Below, in pieces: positions 35,113 to 43,746 of a stretch of DNA of 55,674 nucleotides (the stretch's first letter is position 1; every line of letters begins with the position of its first letter). Where the stretch lies: assembly GCA_017645275.1 (NCBI GenBank), contig JAGCPH010000018.1, forward strand, positions 1 through 55,674. The letters run 5' to 3'. Under the pieces are notes generated by a model that did no database searches, had not been told where the DNA came from, and worked only from the letters and a program-made list of their open reading frames with translations. Made by a program: the position numbers and the translations under genes. The DNA comes from Bacteroidales bacterium. Its GTDB lineage: Bacteria > Bacteroidota > Bacteroidia > Bacteroidales > F082.

Positions 35113-37839
35113 TCAAATTTTATCTTTAATGAAAAGTCGGATTATCTCGCCAATAATTATCACTGGGCTGGTGCCTATGAAGCATAATAGCCAGTCTTTC
35201 CATGAGAGCGGCTCCACGTTGAACATCTCCCCTCCTATCGTGACGATCAGGAACTGTCCGACGAGTATTATCACCAGAGCGAGTTCAAAACCGCCGAATG
35301 ACTTGGATTTGTTGATGAAAGCGGAGGCTCCTGTATGGAAAGCCTTGGCGTTGAAGAGGTTCCAGAACTGCAGGAACACGAATATCGTAAAGGTGAGTGT
35401 ATGCTCGTAAAGAGTGTAGTTTTTATCTTCCACGAACTTGAAGTTGAAGAAATCGCGGAAATAAGCGCCCAGCGAGAACTCCGTAAGTGACTGAACCTCA
35501 TTATGTTTGAAATACTGCACAAAGCCAAACATCACGAGGAGGAAGGCTATACCGACGATGAATATAGAGTATATCATCGGTTTTGTCAGTATGTTGGCGT
35601 CTTTCGAGCGTGGTTTCTCTTTCATCACGTCTTCCATCGGTGGCAGCGATGCCAGTGCGAGTGCCGCGAAGGTGTCCATAATGAGGTTGACCCACAGCAT
35701 CTGTGTGACGGTGAGCACGAGGTCGGTGCCGAGCAGCGAGCCTATCATCACGATGAGACATGCCGCCACATTGATAGTCATCTGGAACAGCACGAAACGC
35801 TGGATGTTAAGATACAGCGAGCGTCCCCACATCACGGCGCGTGCTATGCTTCGGAACGAGTTGTCGAGTATGGTGATGTCGGATGCCTCTTTTGCCACCG
35901 AGGTGCCGTCGCCCATCGAGAGTCCCACCTGTGCCGATTTCAGTGCAGGCGCGTCGTTGGTGCCGTCACCGGTGACAGCTACCACCTCACCTACCGACTG
36001 CTGCAGTCGCACGAGACGCTCCTTGTCCATCGGACGGGCACGTGACATGATTTTTATCAATGGGATGCGACGTAGAGCCTCTGCATCGGAGAGCTCCTCA
36101 AAATCCTTGCCTGAGACGTGGTTGAAGTCTTTTTGGTCGGTGTCTTTCCACAGTCCCAGCTGACGACCTATCTCTATAGCCGTCGCAGGAGTGTCGCCAG
36201 TCACAATCTTGATGTCGATGCCGGCATCCATGCAGCTTTGCACAGCCTCGGCCACATCGGGACGTATAGGATCGGCGATAGCCACAGCGCACAGGAAAAT
36301 CAGGTTGTTAGCAATGAGGTCGTCGGTACGGCGGTCGAACGACTGTTCGTTAGGGTCAGCCTCTTTGTATGCCAGCACGAGGGTGCGCATAGCCTTGCAG
36401 TTATACGCATACAATTGATTTTCAATCTCTTTGCGATATTTTTCAATATCTTCAAGGCCATTGTCGGTACGTATCTTGTCGCAGTGCTTCAGGATTATCT
36501 CCGGAGCGCCTTTCACGTAAAACATCGGCTTGTTGAACACCTGTGATTCAACCACCGTGGCCATGAACTTATATTTTGTAGAGAAAGGCACCTGTAGGCA
36601 AAGCTTCATGTTTTCTCTATAATCGAGGTAGTTGACTCCTTGATTATGAAGCCATAACAGCATTGCGCCTTCTGTTGGATTTCCGATTACCTTAGCTTTC
36701 TTTTCATTTGAGAAATCGAGGAAAGCCGTTGTGTTTACCGATATGCACTCATAGAGCAAATCATCTGATTTACAATATGATAGCACATCGTTCACGCTCA
36801 TTTGGTTTTGGGTCAGGGTGCCGGTTTTGTCGGTACATATGACGGTGGCGGCTCCCATTGTCTCGCAGGCGTGCATTTTCCTTACGAGGTTGTTTGTCGA
36901 CAGCATCCTGCGCATGCTGAGGGCGAGGCTTAGTGTGACGCTCATCGGGAGGCCTTCAGGCACTGCCACGACTATTATAGCCACTGCCATCATGACGGTG
37001 CCGAGCATATATTTTGCGAACAGCAGCCAGTCGATGCCGTCGCTGATGTTGTCGAGATATGCGAAATACATGACAGCTCGGGCTATCATGATGAGTGCCG
37101 CGATGATATAGCTCGCGTAGCATATCACCTGGCCGAGTTTGTCGAGCTGTATGTTAAGAGGTGTCTTGATGTTGCTCTCGATCTGCGAGCCTTTGTACAC
37201 CTTACCCCATTCGGTGGCGTCGCCCACTCGTTCCACCTGCATGATGCCGTGACCGTCAATGATTTTGCTGCCACGCATCACCCAGTTTGACGGATATGTC
37301 GCCTCGGGGTTAAAGTCGGCCTCATCCGTTGTCTTACGTGCCATCGGCTCGCCTGTGAGGTCCGATTCGTTGACCTGCAGGGTGAAAGCGTCGAGCAGCA
37401 CGCCGTCGGCAGGCACCTCGTCGCCCGTTTCGAGCACCACGATGTCGCCAACCACTATCTCGCGACGTTCAACGAGGGTTACGTTACCGTCGCGTATCAC
37501 TTTTACTTTCTCCTCATCATCGAGTTTGTTGAGGATTTCGAATTTCTTGTTTGCGCTGACTTCGAAGGCGAATCCAACGCCTGTGGCCAGCATGACAGCG
37601 ATAAAAATGCCCAGTGGCTCGAGCAGCACCCTGACGCCGTCGTCAGTGGTAACATATTGATACACGGCAACTCCCACCGACAAGATCAAGGCGATAAGCA
37701 GTATGCGTATTATCGGGTCTTTGAACTTGCAGATGTATTGATGAAAAAGCGACTCCTTTTTGGGAGGAGTGAGAATATTAAAGCCGTGCATAGCACGGCT
37801 TTGTTCAACTTGTTGCTTATTAAGTCCTTGATACTTCAT
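35113..37839 (-). CDS. Ca2+-type P-type ATPase (P2B/PMCA-like)
   Basis: A 908-aa cation pump. Order: cation-ATPase N-domain, membrane helices M1-M2, actuator domain, M4 with PEGLP, phosphorylation motif DKTGTLTQNQ, nucleotide-binding domain (KGAPEIIL), hinge TGDGTNDAPALKSAQVGLSM, and six C-terminal helices. The M4 and overall sequence favour Ca2+ export. Its ATG overlaps the stop of the upstream lipoprotein gene by one base (TAATG), so translation is coupled. Confidence 0.93.
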   Translation of the reverse strand: MKYQGLNKQQVEQSRAMHGFNILTPPKKESLFHQYICKFKDPIIRILLIALILSVGVAVYQYVTTDDGVRVLLEPLGIFIAVMLATGVGFAFEVSANKKFEILNKLDDEEKVKVIRDGNVTLVERREIVVGDIVVLETGDEVPADGVLLDAFTLQVNESDLTGEPMARKTTDEADFNPEATYPSNWVMRGSKIIDGHGIMQVERVGDATEWGKVYKGSQIESNIKTPLNIQLDKLGQVICYASYIIAALIMIARAVMYFAYLDNISDGIDWLLFAKYMLGTVMMAVAIIVVAVPEGLPMSVTLSLALSMRRMLSTNNLVRKMHACETMGAATVICTDKTGTLTQNQMSVNDVLSYCKSDDLLYECISVNTTAFLDFSNEKKAKVIGNPTEGAMLLWLHNQGVNYLDYRENMKLCLQVPFSTKYKFMATVVESQVFNKPMFYVKGAPEIILKHCDKIRTDNGLEDIEKYRKEIENQLYAYNCKAMRTLVLAYKEADPNEQSFDRRTDDLIANNLIFLCAVAIADPIRPDVAEAVQSCMDAGIDIKIVTGDTPATAIEIGRQLGLWKDTDQKDFNHVSGKDFEELSDAEALRRIPLIKIMSRARPMDKERLVRLQQSVGEVVAVTGDGTNDAPALKSAQVGLSMGDGTSVAKEASDITILDNSFRSIARAVMWGRSLYLNIQRFVLFQMTINVAACLIVMIGSLLGTDLVLTVTQMLWVNLIMDTFAALALASLPPMEDVMKEKPRSKDANILTKPMIYSIFIVGIAFLLVMFGFVQYFKHNEVQSLTEFSLGAYFRDFFNFKFVEDKNYTLYEHTLTFTIFVFLQFWNLFNAKAFHTGASAFINKSKSFGGFELALVIILVGQFLIVTIGGEMFNVEPLSWKDWLLCFIGTSPVIIIGEIIRLFIKDKI

Positions 37840-38417
37840 TACTTAGTATTGCTGTATTCTTCGAGGGCTCTGTAGAAGTCGTCTTTGTACTGCTCCTGTT
37901 TGAAGTCGATCTTGAGCTCTGTGTCGGCGCTCATTGTCTCGACCACTGTGTTGTAGATGTCTTCAGCATTGTATTCAACGCAGACATACACAGAAATCTT
38001 ACCAGGAGTCATTGTGCTTGGTCTTGCATCCCAGCATGTCACAGGGGTGCCTTTGATCTTTGCATTGATGATGTTCAATGACTGGACTGTGTTCTTGGCG
38101 ATAGTTTTCACATTCTCACCGTCGCGGTGCTGCTGTGTGAACTGGTCGACTGATCTCTTGACAGCTGTCTCGATCATAGCCTGGAGGCCTGCGCGTGCAT
38201 TTTCCTCAGTCAATGTTCTGACTGTCTGGATGTCGTATTCGCTATCGGCTACACCCTGTGCCAGATATTTGAACTGTGTGCTTGTTGCTGTGCAGTTAGG
38301 GCATGGCACTGATGCTGGCTGAGTTTGTGGAGCCTGAGCTGTTTCTTTGCTTGAACCGCATGAGATAACGAGCAATGCTGTCAATGCGATTCCGAGGAAT
38401 AAGTTAATTTTTTTCAT
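37839..38417 (-). CDS. Lipoprotein of unknown function (envelope operon, gene 4)
   Basis: A 192-aa lipoprotein (lipobox LVISC, Cys20) with a Pro/Gln-rich linker and a paired CPNC motif at about 39-42. The rest looks like a soluble alpha/beta domain with an LPP20-like segment (ENARAGLQAMIETAVKRSVD). I recognise no precise family. It overlaps the ATPase start by 1 nt and follows three other exported-protein genes, which suggests one envelope complex or pathway. Confidence 0.72.
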   Translation of the reverse strand: MKKINLFLGIALTALLVISCGSSKETAQAPQTQPASVPCPNCTATSTQFKYLAQGVADSEYDIQTVRTLTEENARAGLQAMIETAVKRSVDQFTQQHRDGENVKTIAKNTVQSLNIINAKIKGTPVTCWDARPSTMTPGKISVYVCVEYNAEDIYNTVVETMSADTELKIDFKQEQYKDDFYRALEEYSNTK

Positions 38418-38455
38418 GATAAAAAAATTTTAGTTAGTAATTAGTTGAATTTATT

Positions 38456-39382
38456 CTATTTAAAAAATATTTTCTCTTTGGCGAACTTAGGTCCGACTTT
38501 GAAACGCACTTCGACGTAGTTGTCGTCCTGATCGTAGCAATATTCAGAGTCGAAATTGATAACGGTGTTGTCGCCTTCCGATTTCACGGTAAACTGTGTA
38601 GCACAATTCGATGAAGTACGCGGTTTTTGTGATGTGGCTATGGTGTTGCCGTTGTAAACCAGGCGAACCGTCACTTTGTTCTTTGATTTATTGACCACAT
38701 CGATGATGATATTGTCATAAATCTTGTTGTAGCGTTTCACTATGCCTTCGATTGTTATTGTGCGTGCGTCTTCGGCGCCTATCTCACCTTCCAAAGCGTT
38801 GAGTGCCAATATATTGGCATCGATTTGTTCAACACTCTCGATATTATCGAGGCCGTCTTCGAAGCCTTTGATCTTGTCGTCAATCTCTTTCTCATGAAGC
38901 TCGTATGCTGTGACGAGTTCCACGAGGTCGAACTGTGAGAATGGGTATTTCACATAGAGGTTATAGTACACCTCGCCTGTCTTTTTGTTTCTGAACAGTT
39001 CCTGATAAGTGTCGGCTTTAGTGATGCTGACGCCTTGTATTGCGGGCATTCTGGCGATTTTCGATGTCGACTCTATCGACATTGTGGCGTTGGTCTGGCT
39101 TTCGTTGCCTTCAACGACTTTCTGTGTGTAAGAATTGACTGTACGCATCACGTTGGTAGCCACTGACGCTGCTATCTCGGTGCGCACTTTCTGCATGGCG
39201 TCAGACTTTGCCTCTTCGAGTGTCGGTTTGTCGGACTGCACGATGATATAGTCTTTCACGCTGCCTTGTCCCACCCATTCAGGTTTCGGGCCGCTTTTCT
39301 CGACAAGTTTGAAGCCTTTTTTCTGAGCGCAGGCGCAGAGAGGAAGCATCAAAGACAATGCTATAACTAATAATCTTCTCAT
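38456..39382 (-). CDS. LPP20-like exported protein (envelope operon, gene 3)
   Basis: A 308-aa exported protein; signal ends around LPLCACAQ, so lipid anchoring is possible. The N-terminal 140 residues resemble the LPP20/FlgP-type fold: PEWVGQGSVKDYIIVQSDKP, then a helix of alternating Ala and Ser residues (EAKSDAMQKVRTEIAASVAT). A helical region follows (about 165-215), then a beta-rich C-terminal domain. No flagellar genes are nearby, so a general envelope role is more likely. Confidence 0.7.
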   Translation of the reverse strand: MRRLLVIALSLMLPLCACAQKKGFKLVEKSGPKPEWVGQGSVKDYIIVQSDKPTLEEAKSDAMQKVRTEIAASVATNVMRTVNSYTQKVVEGNESQTNATMSIESTSKIARMPAIQGVSITKADTYQELFRNKKTGEVYYNLYVKYPFSQFDLVELVTAYELHEKEIDDKIKGFEDGLDNIESVEQIDANILALNALEGEIGAEDARTITIEGIVKRYNKIYDNIIIDVVNKSKNKVTVRLVYNGNTIATSQKPRTSSNCATQFTVKSEGDNTVINFDSEYCYDQDDNYVEVRFKVGPKFAKEKIFFK

Positions 39383-39393
39383 GTTGCTAGTTT

Positions 39394-39939
39394 TTATTTT
39401 TCAAAAATCCATGATACGTCAGGGTCGCCTTCACTCTCTTCCTGACCTTCGGTAGCCTGATAGTATTGGATAGCTCTATCTTTACCTATCTTGATGAGTT
39501 TCTTCAACTTAGGGTCACGGGCCTGAATCTGTTTGATGGCTTTGCTGACGGCTAAGTCATCGGTGTTGTCGAGGCCTTTTTTGGTGATCATCTCCTGTGA
39601 GAGTATCACTTTTGTGACGTTGTCGACGAAATAGACTGCCACTTCCACTTCGGCCATATACTGTACTGGCACCGATGCCGTGGCTTCTTTTGAAAGCACT
39701 GTCACCGACGACACGATGAGGAAACGGCTGTCGTTGGTTGTCGAGCCCAGTCCGTTGAGTGTAACTGCCTGATTCAGACGGTTATACAACACTGTGAGGG
39801 CATCGCCTTTAACTTCTTTGTTGACAGGCATGAGCACGCGGACAGGCATCATCTGCTCGAACGTCATCTCTTGAGCTTTGACCGTGAAACTTGTCAGCAT
39901 GACAAGTGCCGCGATTATTAACAGTTTGATTCTCTTCAT
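39394..39939 (-). CDS. Exported protein of unknown function (envelope operon, gene 2)
   Basis: A 181-aa protein with signal peptide (ending VKAQ). The mature part includes TVLYNRLNQAVTLNGLGSTT and VSSVTVLSKEATASVP, then VEVAVYFVDNVTKVILSQEM, a pattern like the alternating strands and helices of CsgG-type or FlgT-like periplasmic domains; this is a weak resemblance. It ends 11 nt before the next gene's start region and follows gene 1 by 15 nt. Confidence 0.65.
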   Translation of the reverse strand: MKRIKLLIIAALVMLTSFTVKAQEMTFEQMMPVRVLMPVNKEVKGDALTVLYNRLNQAVTLNGLGSTTNDSRFLIVSSVTVLSKEATASVPVQYMAEVEVAVYFVDNVTKVILSQEMITKKGLDNTDDLAVSKAIKQIQARDPKLKKLIKIGKDRAIQYYQATEGQEESEGDPDVSWIFEK

Positions 39940-39954
39940 ATTATACAATTTTTA

Positions 39955-40530
39955 TTATTTCCAATCAATCGGAACGTTACGCATCTCGATGCGGCAGTCG
40001 CCCACGTTGAATATTATCACAGGCATCACCTTTGTGTTGTTAGGATTGATTTTGCCAGGAATATCCATCTCTGTCCTAACCGTTACGTCGGTAATCATGT
40101 CATATGTTGATACCGAATAGCCTCTGGAATGCTCTACACCTTCGCAGTCGTATGCAATGAAATTGCCGCCCACGCTCATTCTTTTATTTGTCTGGTGTTG
40201 TGTCAATTTCATTGTCATTTTCACTGTCTGTGAACCTCTGCTGCCGACCACTGAAACGAGTTCAAAGTCGAGCCATTCGCTGCATGGGTTTGAGATTACC
40301 ATCTCATTGACAGGCTTTTTTTCCTCCTGTTGTGGCTGAGGTGCCGGAGTTGGAGCTGGCGTAACCTCTTCTGTTGTGACTTTTCTTCTGTTTTTGTTGC
40401 GTTTCTCGTTTTTTCCGCCTTTCGACTGAATAACCTGCTGTTCAAATGGATCGTTCGACTGTGCCGACACGATTTCCGGAAGTGCAGTAAGCAACAATGC
40501 CGTTATCAAAAAATAAGCTAATCTTTTCAT
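39955..40530 (-). CDS. Exported protein of unknown function (envelope operon, gene 1)
   Basis: A 191-aa protein with signal peptide (ending VSAQ), a Lys/Arg-rich stretch (GGKNEKRNKNRRKVT), a Pro/Gln linker and a C-terminal beta-sandwich-like domain with three Cys (NPCSEWLDFEL, AYDCEGVEHSRG, GDCRIEMRNVP). No family recognised. It is the first gene of a unit of four exported proteins plus the Ca2+ ATPase and aroQ, with the promoter 53 nt upstream. Confidence 0.7.
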   Translation of the reverse strand: MKRLAYFLITALLLTALPEIVSAQSNDPFEQQVIQSKGGKNEKRNKNRRKVTTEEVTPAPTPAPQPQQEEKKPVNEMVISNPCSEWLDFELVSVVGSRGSQTVKMTMKLTQHQTNKRMSVGGNFIAYDCEGVEHSRGYSVSTYDMITDVTVRTEMDIPGKINPNNTKVMPVIIFNVGDCRIEMRNVPIDWK

Positions 40531-40582
40531 AGTCAGTAGTTTAGTCGTTATTTGATAATTCTTATTTTACTTTTTCAATCTG

Positions 40583-40590
40583 CAAAGATA
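40583..40590 (-). promoter_or_regulatory. -7 box TATCTTTG for the envelope-ATPase-aroQ operon
   Basis: The minus strand TATCTTTG lies 52 nt before the ATG at 40530; no other good match occurs further into the operon. Confidence 0.65.
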
Positions 40591-40619
40591 TACATTATTT
40601 TTATAAAATGCAAATTTCT

Positions 40620-41393
40620 TTACAAAACATATTTTGTTATTTCCTGATTCGGTTCAAGTTCGACAGGCTCTTTGCCGTATTGGAAAATCATCATTTTCTT
40701 GCCGCCCTTGAGGAAATATTTGTCACCGACGACCCAGATAGCTGTCGCTTCACGCAGTCCGACGACCTTCATATCCTGGCGCACTGCGAGATATTCGTTG
40801 ATACGATCCTGACGAGTCTCGCCGCCGTGTTTTATCATCTTGTCGATCTCAGGATGCGGATCGAGGTAGTGAGGATTGATCTGGAACGGTATGAGATTCA
40901 ATGTGTTGAAGCTTGCTGGCTGCACTATAGGCATGTCGTTGGTGGTGCAGAGTGTAGGGCAAGCGATGTTTGAGCCGGCGCTCCATCCGATGTAAGGCGT
41001 GCCGTTGTTGGCGCATTCCGCGATAGCCTGCATGAGACCAAATTTATGCAGTTCAGCAACGAGATGGAAGGTGTTGCCGCCACCCACCACGATGCAGTCA
41101 GCAGTCTTCACGAGACCGACTTTGTCTTCGACTTCGTGCACCGAAAGGAATTTTTTCACGCCAAGTTTCTCGTTGAAGACCTTCTTAACCTTCTCTGTAT
41201 AAGCATCATAGCTCTTCGGATAAGGGTTTCCGCCGATGAAGACGCCTGCAAATGGCACGAATGCAACCTTGCTGTCGGCTCCGAGTTTGTTTTTGTCAAA
41301 AAACTGTTCGAGCTGGGTCATGGCCCAAGCCAAATATGTCTCACCAAAATTCGTTGAATTGCTGATTAAAAGTAAGTTTCTCATGTTTGTCAT
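40620..41393 (-). CDS. pepE: Dipeptidase E (alpha-aspartyl dipeptidase, peptidase S51)
   Basis: A 257-aa serine peptidase of the glutamine-amidotransferase-like fold, which cleaves N-terminal Asp from dipeptides. Signatures: LLLISNSTNFGETYL at the N-terminus, VVGGGNTFHLVAEL, the nucleophile elbow GWSAGSN (Ser), TTNDMPIV, and the His in INPHYLD. The start is 41393 or 41384; the second matches homologous N-termini better, the first fits the promoter slightly better. It is divergent from GH97. Confidence 0.93.
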   Translation of the reverse strand: MTNMRNLLLISNSTNFGETYLAWAMTQLEQFFDKNKLGADSKVAFVPFAGVFIGGNPYPKSYDAYTEKVKKVFNEKLGVKKFLSVHEVEDKVGLVKTADCIVVGGGNTFHLVAELHKFGLMQAIAECANNGTPYIGWSAGSNIACPTLCTTNDMPIVQPASFNTLNLIPFQINPHYLDPHPEIDKMIKHGGETRQDRINEYLAVRQDMKVVGLREATAIWVVGDKYFLKGGKKMMIFQYGKEPVELEPNQEITKYVL

Positions 41394-41407
41394 TTTTAAA
41401 ATTTCTA

Positions 41408-41415
41408 CAAAATTA
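41408..41415 (-). promoter_or_regulatory. -7 box TAATTTTG for pepE
   Basis: The minus strand TAATTTTG lies 14 nt before the ATG at 41393. Confidence 0.65.
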
Positions 41416-41447
41416 AGTATTTTTTTGATATGAAAGATTTTTTTTGA

Positions 41448-41455
41448 TATTTTTG
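41448..41455 (+). promoter_or_regulatory. -7 box TATTTTTG for the GH97 gene
   Basis: TATTTTTG lies 122 nt upstream of the ATG at 41578; the leader contains an inverted pair of the dispersed repeat. Confidence 0.6.
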
Positions 41456-41466
41456 TAAAAAATATG

Positions 41467-41553
41467 CCGGTGATTTCTCCACTCCCTCCGGTCGGTCGAA
41501 ATGACACCATCCCTTTATGTCATTTCGAGTGTAGCGAAGCGAAATCGAGAAAT
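41467..41553. repeat. Inverted pair of the dispersed repeat in the GH97 leader (copies 5 and 6)
   Basis: One copy begins GATTTCTCCACTCC and ends GGTCGAAATGACA; the second, inverted copy begins TGTCATTTCGAG and ends TCGAGAAATC. Together they can fold into a long hairpin in the 5' leader. Confidence 0.8.
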
Positions 41554-41577
41554 CTCAAACAAAAATTATCAACTATC

Positions 41578-43575
41578 ATGAAAAAGCTTTTGTTTTTATT
41601 ACTAATCATTGGGGTTAATTGGTTTAATGTGCTCAAAGGGCAAAATTATGAATTAAAGTCACCTAACGAAAAGATTTGTGTAATGGTGAATGTGGGCGAT
41701 GTGGTGACTTATAAGGTGACACATGGAGAGACAGTAGTGATTGATTATTCGCCAATATCGATGGAGCTGGAAAACGGGCAAACGTTGGGGTTAATGAGCA
41801 AAGTACGCAATGTTGGCACTAAGACAATAAATGAGACTATTCATGCTGATTTTTATAAGAAAAGTGAGGTTAAAAATAACTATAACGAATTGATTATCAA
41901 ATTTAAAGGCAATTACGTTTTAACTTTCAGAGCATTTGACGACGGAGTGGCTTATAGATTTTCGACGAGTTTCAAAAAGCCGATTATCGTAAAGAAAGAA
42001 AACGTAAGTTATTGTTTTGACGACGATTACGTGGCGTATATCCCATATGTGAACGCACGCAAAGGCGATGGCGACTTCCTGACGCAGCAGTTTTTCACCT
42101 CGTTTGAAAGCCAATATACGATAGATTCGATTTCGAAGATGGATACGGAGCGCATCGCTTTTACACCTTTATTAATATGTCTCAAGGATGGCAAGAAAGC
42201 GGTGATTGTGGAGTCGGACCTTGAAGATTTCCCGGGAACTTTCTATAGAAAAGGCGAAGGCAACAGCCTGGTATCGGTGCAGGCTACTTATCCGAAAGTC
42301 GAGGAGCAAGGCGGGCACAACATGCTGCAGATGGTGGTGAAAGAACGTGAGGATTTCGTCGCAAAGACCAGAGGCACAAGGGATTTCCCATGGAGGGCGA
42401 TAGTAATTTCGGAGAACGATTACGAGCTGATGAACAGCGACATGGTTTATAAGCTAGCGTCGCCGTCGAGAGTCGACGATGTAAGCTGGATCAGGCCTGG
42501 TAAGGTCGCTTGGGACTGGTGGAACAACTGGAACATCTGGGGTGTCGGCTTCAAGGCGGGCATCAACAACGACACCTATAAATATTATATCGATTTCGCA
42601 TCAAAAAACGGCATAGAATATGTGATTTTGGACGAAGGCTGGGCGGTGAACAAACAAGCCGATTTGTTCAAGGTGGTGCCGGAGATAGATCTGGAGGAGT
42701 TGGTAGCATACGGCAACAAACGCAACGTCGGACTGGTGCTTTGGGCAGGATATTACGCCATCGACAGAGACATGGAACACGTGTGCAAGCACTACAGCGA
42801 GATGGGAATCAAGGGATTCAAGGTAGATTTCATGGACAGGGATGACCAGAAAGTGGTGGATTTCTATTACAGGATGGCGGCGATGGCAGCGAAATACCAC
42901 TTATTCGTTGATTTTCATGGAGCTTACAAGCCGACGGGATTGAGCCGCACCTACCCTAACGTGCTTAATTTCGAGGGAGTTTACGGTCTGGAACAGTCGA
43001 AATGGGACGATAACCTCAATCAGGTGAACTACGAATGCATGATACCTTATATAAGAATGGTAGCTGGCAACTTGGATTACACACAAGGCGCTATGGACAA
43101 TGCCACGAAACATCACTTCAGAGCCATCTACACCAACCCGATGAGTCAGGGAACGAGATGCAGGCAACTCGCTGAGTATGTTATATTTGAGTCGCCATTC
43201 AACATGATGTGCGACAGTCCGACAAAGTACATGCAGAACCAGGAGTGTGTCGACTTTATCTCTGAGGTGCCGACGGTGTGGGATGAGACAGTGGCGTTGG
43301 ACGGGAAACTTGGCGAGTATGCGGTTATTGCAAGAAGAAAAGGTGACACTTGGTATGTGGGGGCGATTACGAATTGGGAGAAGAGGACGATTGAGATTGA
43401 TATAAATTTGCTTGAGGTTCCTCGTCACGCTCGGAATGACATCAGGATTTATATGGATGGAGTGAATGCGGGGAGAAATGCGGAGGATTATCAGATAATA
43501 GATGAAAAGATAACAGATAATATATTAAAGATTGAGCTTGCTAGTGGTGGTGGAACTGTTATTATTTTGAAATAA
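41578..43575 (+). CDS. Glycoside hydrolase family 97 (retaining alpha-galactosidase type)
   Basis: A 665-aa secreted enzyme with signal peptide about 1-21 (MKKLLFLLLIIGVNWFNVLKG). An N-terminal beta-sandwich (GH97_N) comes first, then the catalytic barrel (PGKVAWDWWNNWNIWGVGF; YVILDEGWA) and a C-terminal sandwich. Asp417 in FKVDFMDRDDQ fits the retaining-type nucleophile and Glu466 (LNFEGVYG) the acid/base, by analogy with BtGH97b. Residues 613-621 (EVPRHARND) are encoded by the dispersed repeat. The region upstream of 41578 is repeat sequence, not coding, so ATG 41578 is the start. Confidence 0.92.
   Translation: MKKLLFLLLIIGVNWFNVLKGQNYELKSPNEKICVMVNVGDVVTYKVTHGETVVIDYSPISMELENGQTLGLMSKVRNVGTKTINETIHADFYKKSEVKNNYNELIIKFKGNYVLTFRAFDDGVAYRFSTSFKKPIIVKKENVSYCFDDDYVAYIPYVNARKGDGDFLTQQFFTSFESQYTIDSISKMDTERIAFTPLLICLKDGKKAVIVESDLEDFPGTFYRKGEGNSLVSVQATYPKVEEQGGHNMLQMVVKEREDFVAKTRGTRDFPWRAIVISENDYELMNSDMVYKLASPSRVDDVSWIRPGKVAWDWWNNWNIWGVGFKAGINNDTYKYYIDFASKNGIEYVILDEGWAVNKQADLFKVVPEIDLEELVAYGNKRNVGLVLWAGYYAIDRDMEHVCKHYSEMGIKGFKVDFMDRDDQKVVDFYYRMAAMAAKYHLFVDFHGAYKPTGLSRTYPNVLNFEGVYGLEQSKWDDNLNQVNYECMIPYIRMVAGNLDYTQGAMDNATKHHFRAIYTNPMSQGTRCRQLAEYVIFESPFNMMCDSPTKYMQNQECVDFISEVPTVWDETVALDGKLGEYAVIARRKGDTWYVGAITNWEKRTIEIDINLLEVPRHARNDIRIYMDGVNAGRNAEDYQIIDEKITDNILKIELASGGGTVIILK
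43414..43441 (+). repeat. Dispersed repeat copy 7, in frame inside GH97
   Basis: GAGGTTCCTCGTCACGCTCG then GAATGACA, translated EVPRHARND within the C-terminal domain of GH97, in the same reading frame as the copy at 46563. Confidence 0.85.
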
Positions 43576-43576
43576 T

Positions 43577-43746
43577 TTTCTCACAGATACCACTGATTAA
43601 CACAGATTTTAAACTATATTATATTTTGATTGCTAAAGCAATCGGATTTGCACAGATAAATCTGTGTACTGATTTATCAGTAATCTGTTAAATTTTTGCG
43701 GAAGAACAGCAAATTATCTGTGATTATCTGTGTAATCTGTGTGAGA
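43577..43746. repeat. CAGATT-type palindrome-rich region between GH97 and truA
   Basis: A run of related words (CACAGAT, CTGATTAACACAGAT, ATCTGTGTGAG) with outer inverted ends CTCACAGAT and ATCTGTGTGAG plus smaller palindromes (GATTGCTAAAGCAATC; CACAGATAAATCTGTG). Similar fragments occur at about 22306, 26320, 31676 and 53945. Confidence 0.7.

Noticed and set aside
41464-41577. N-terminal extension of GH97
   Set aside because: The extra 38 residues are translated repeat sequence and would remove the signal peptide from the N-terminus; ATG 41578 is the start.
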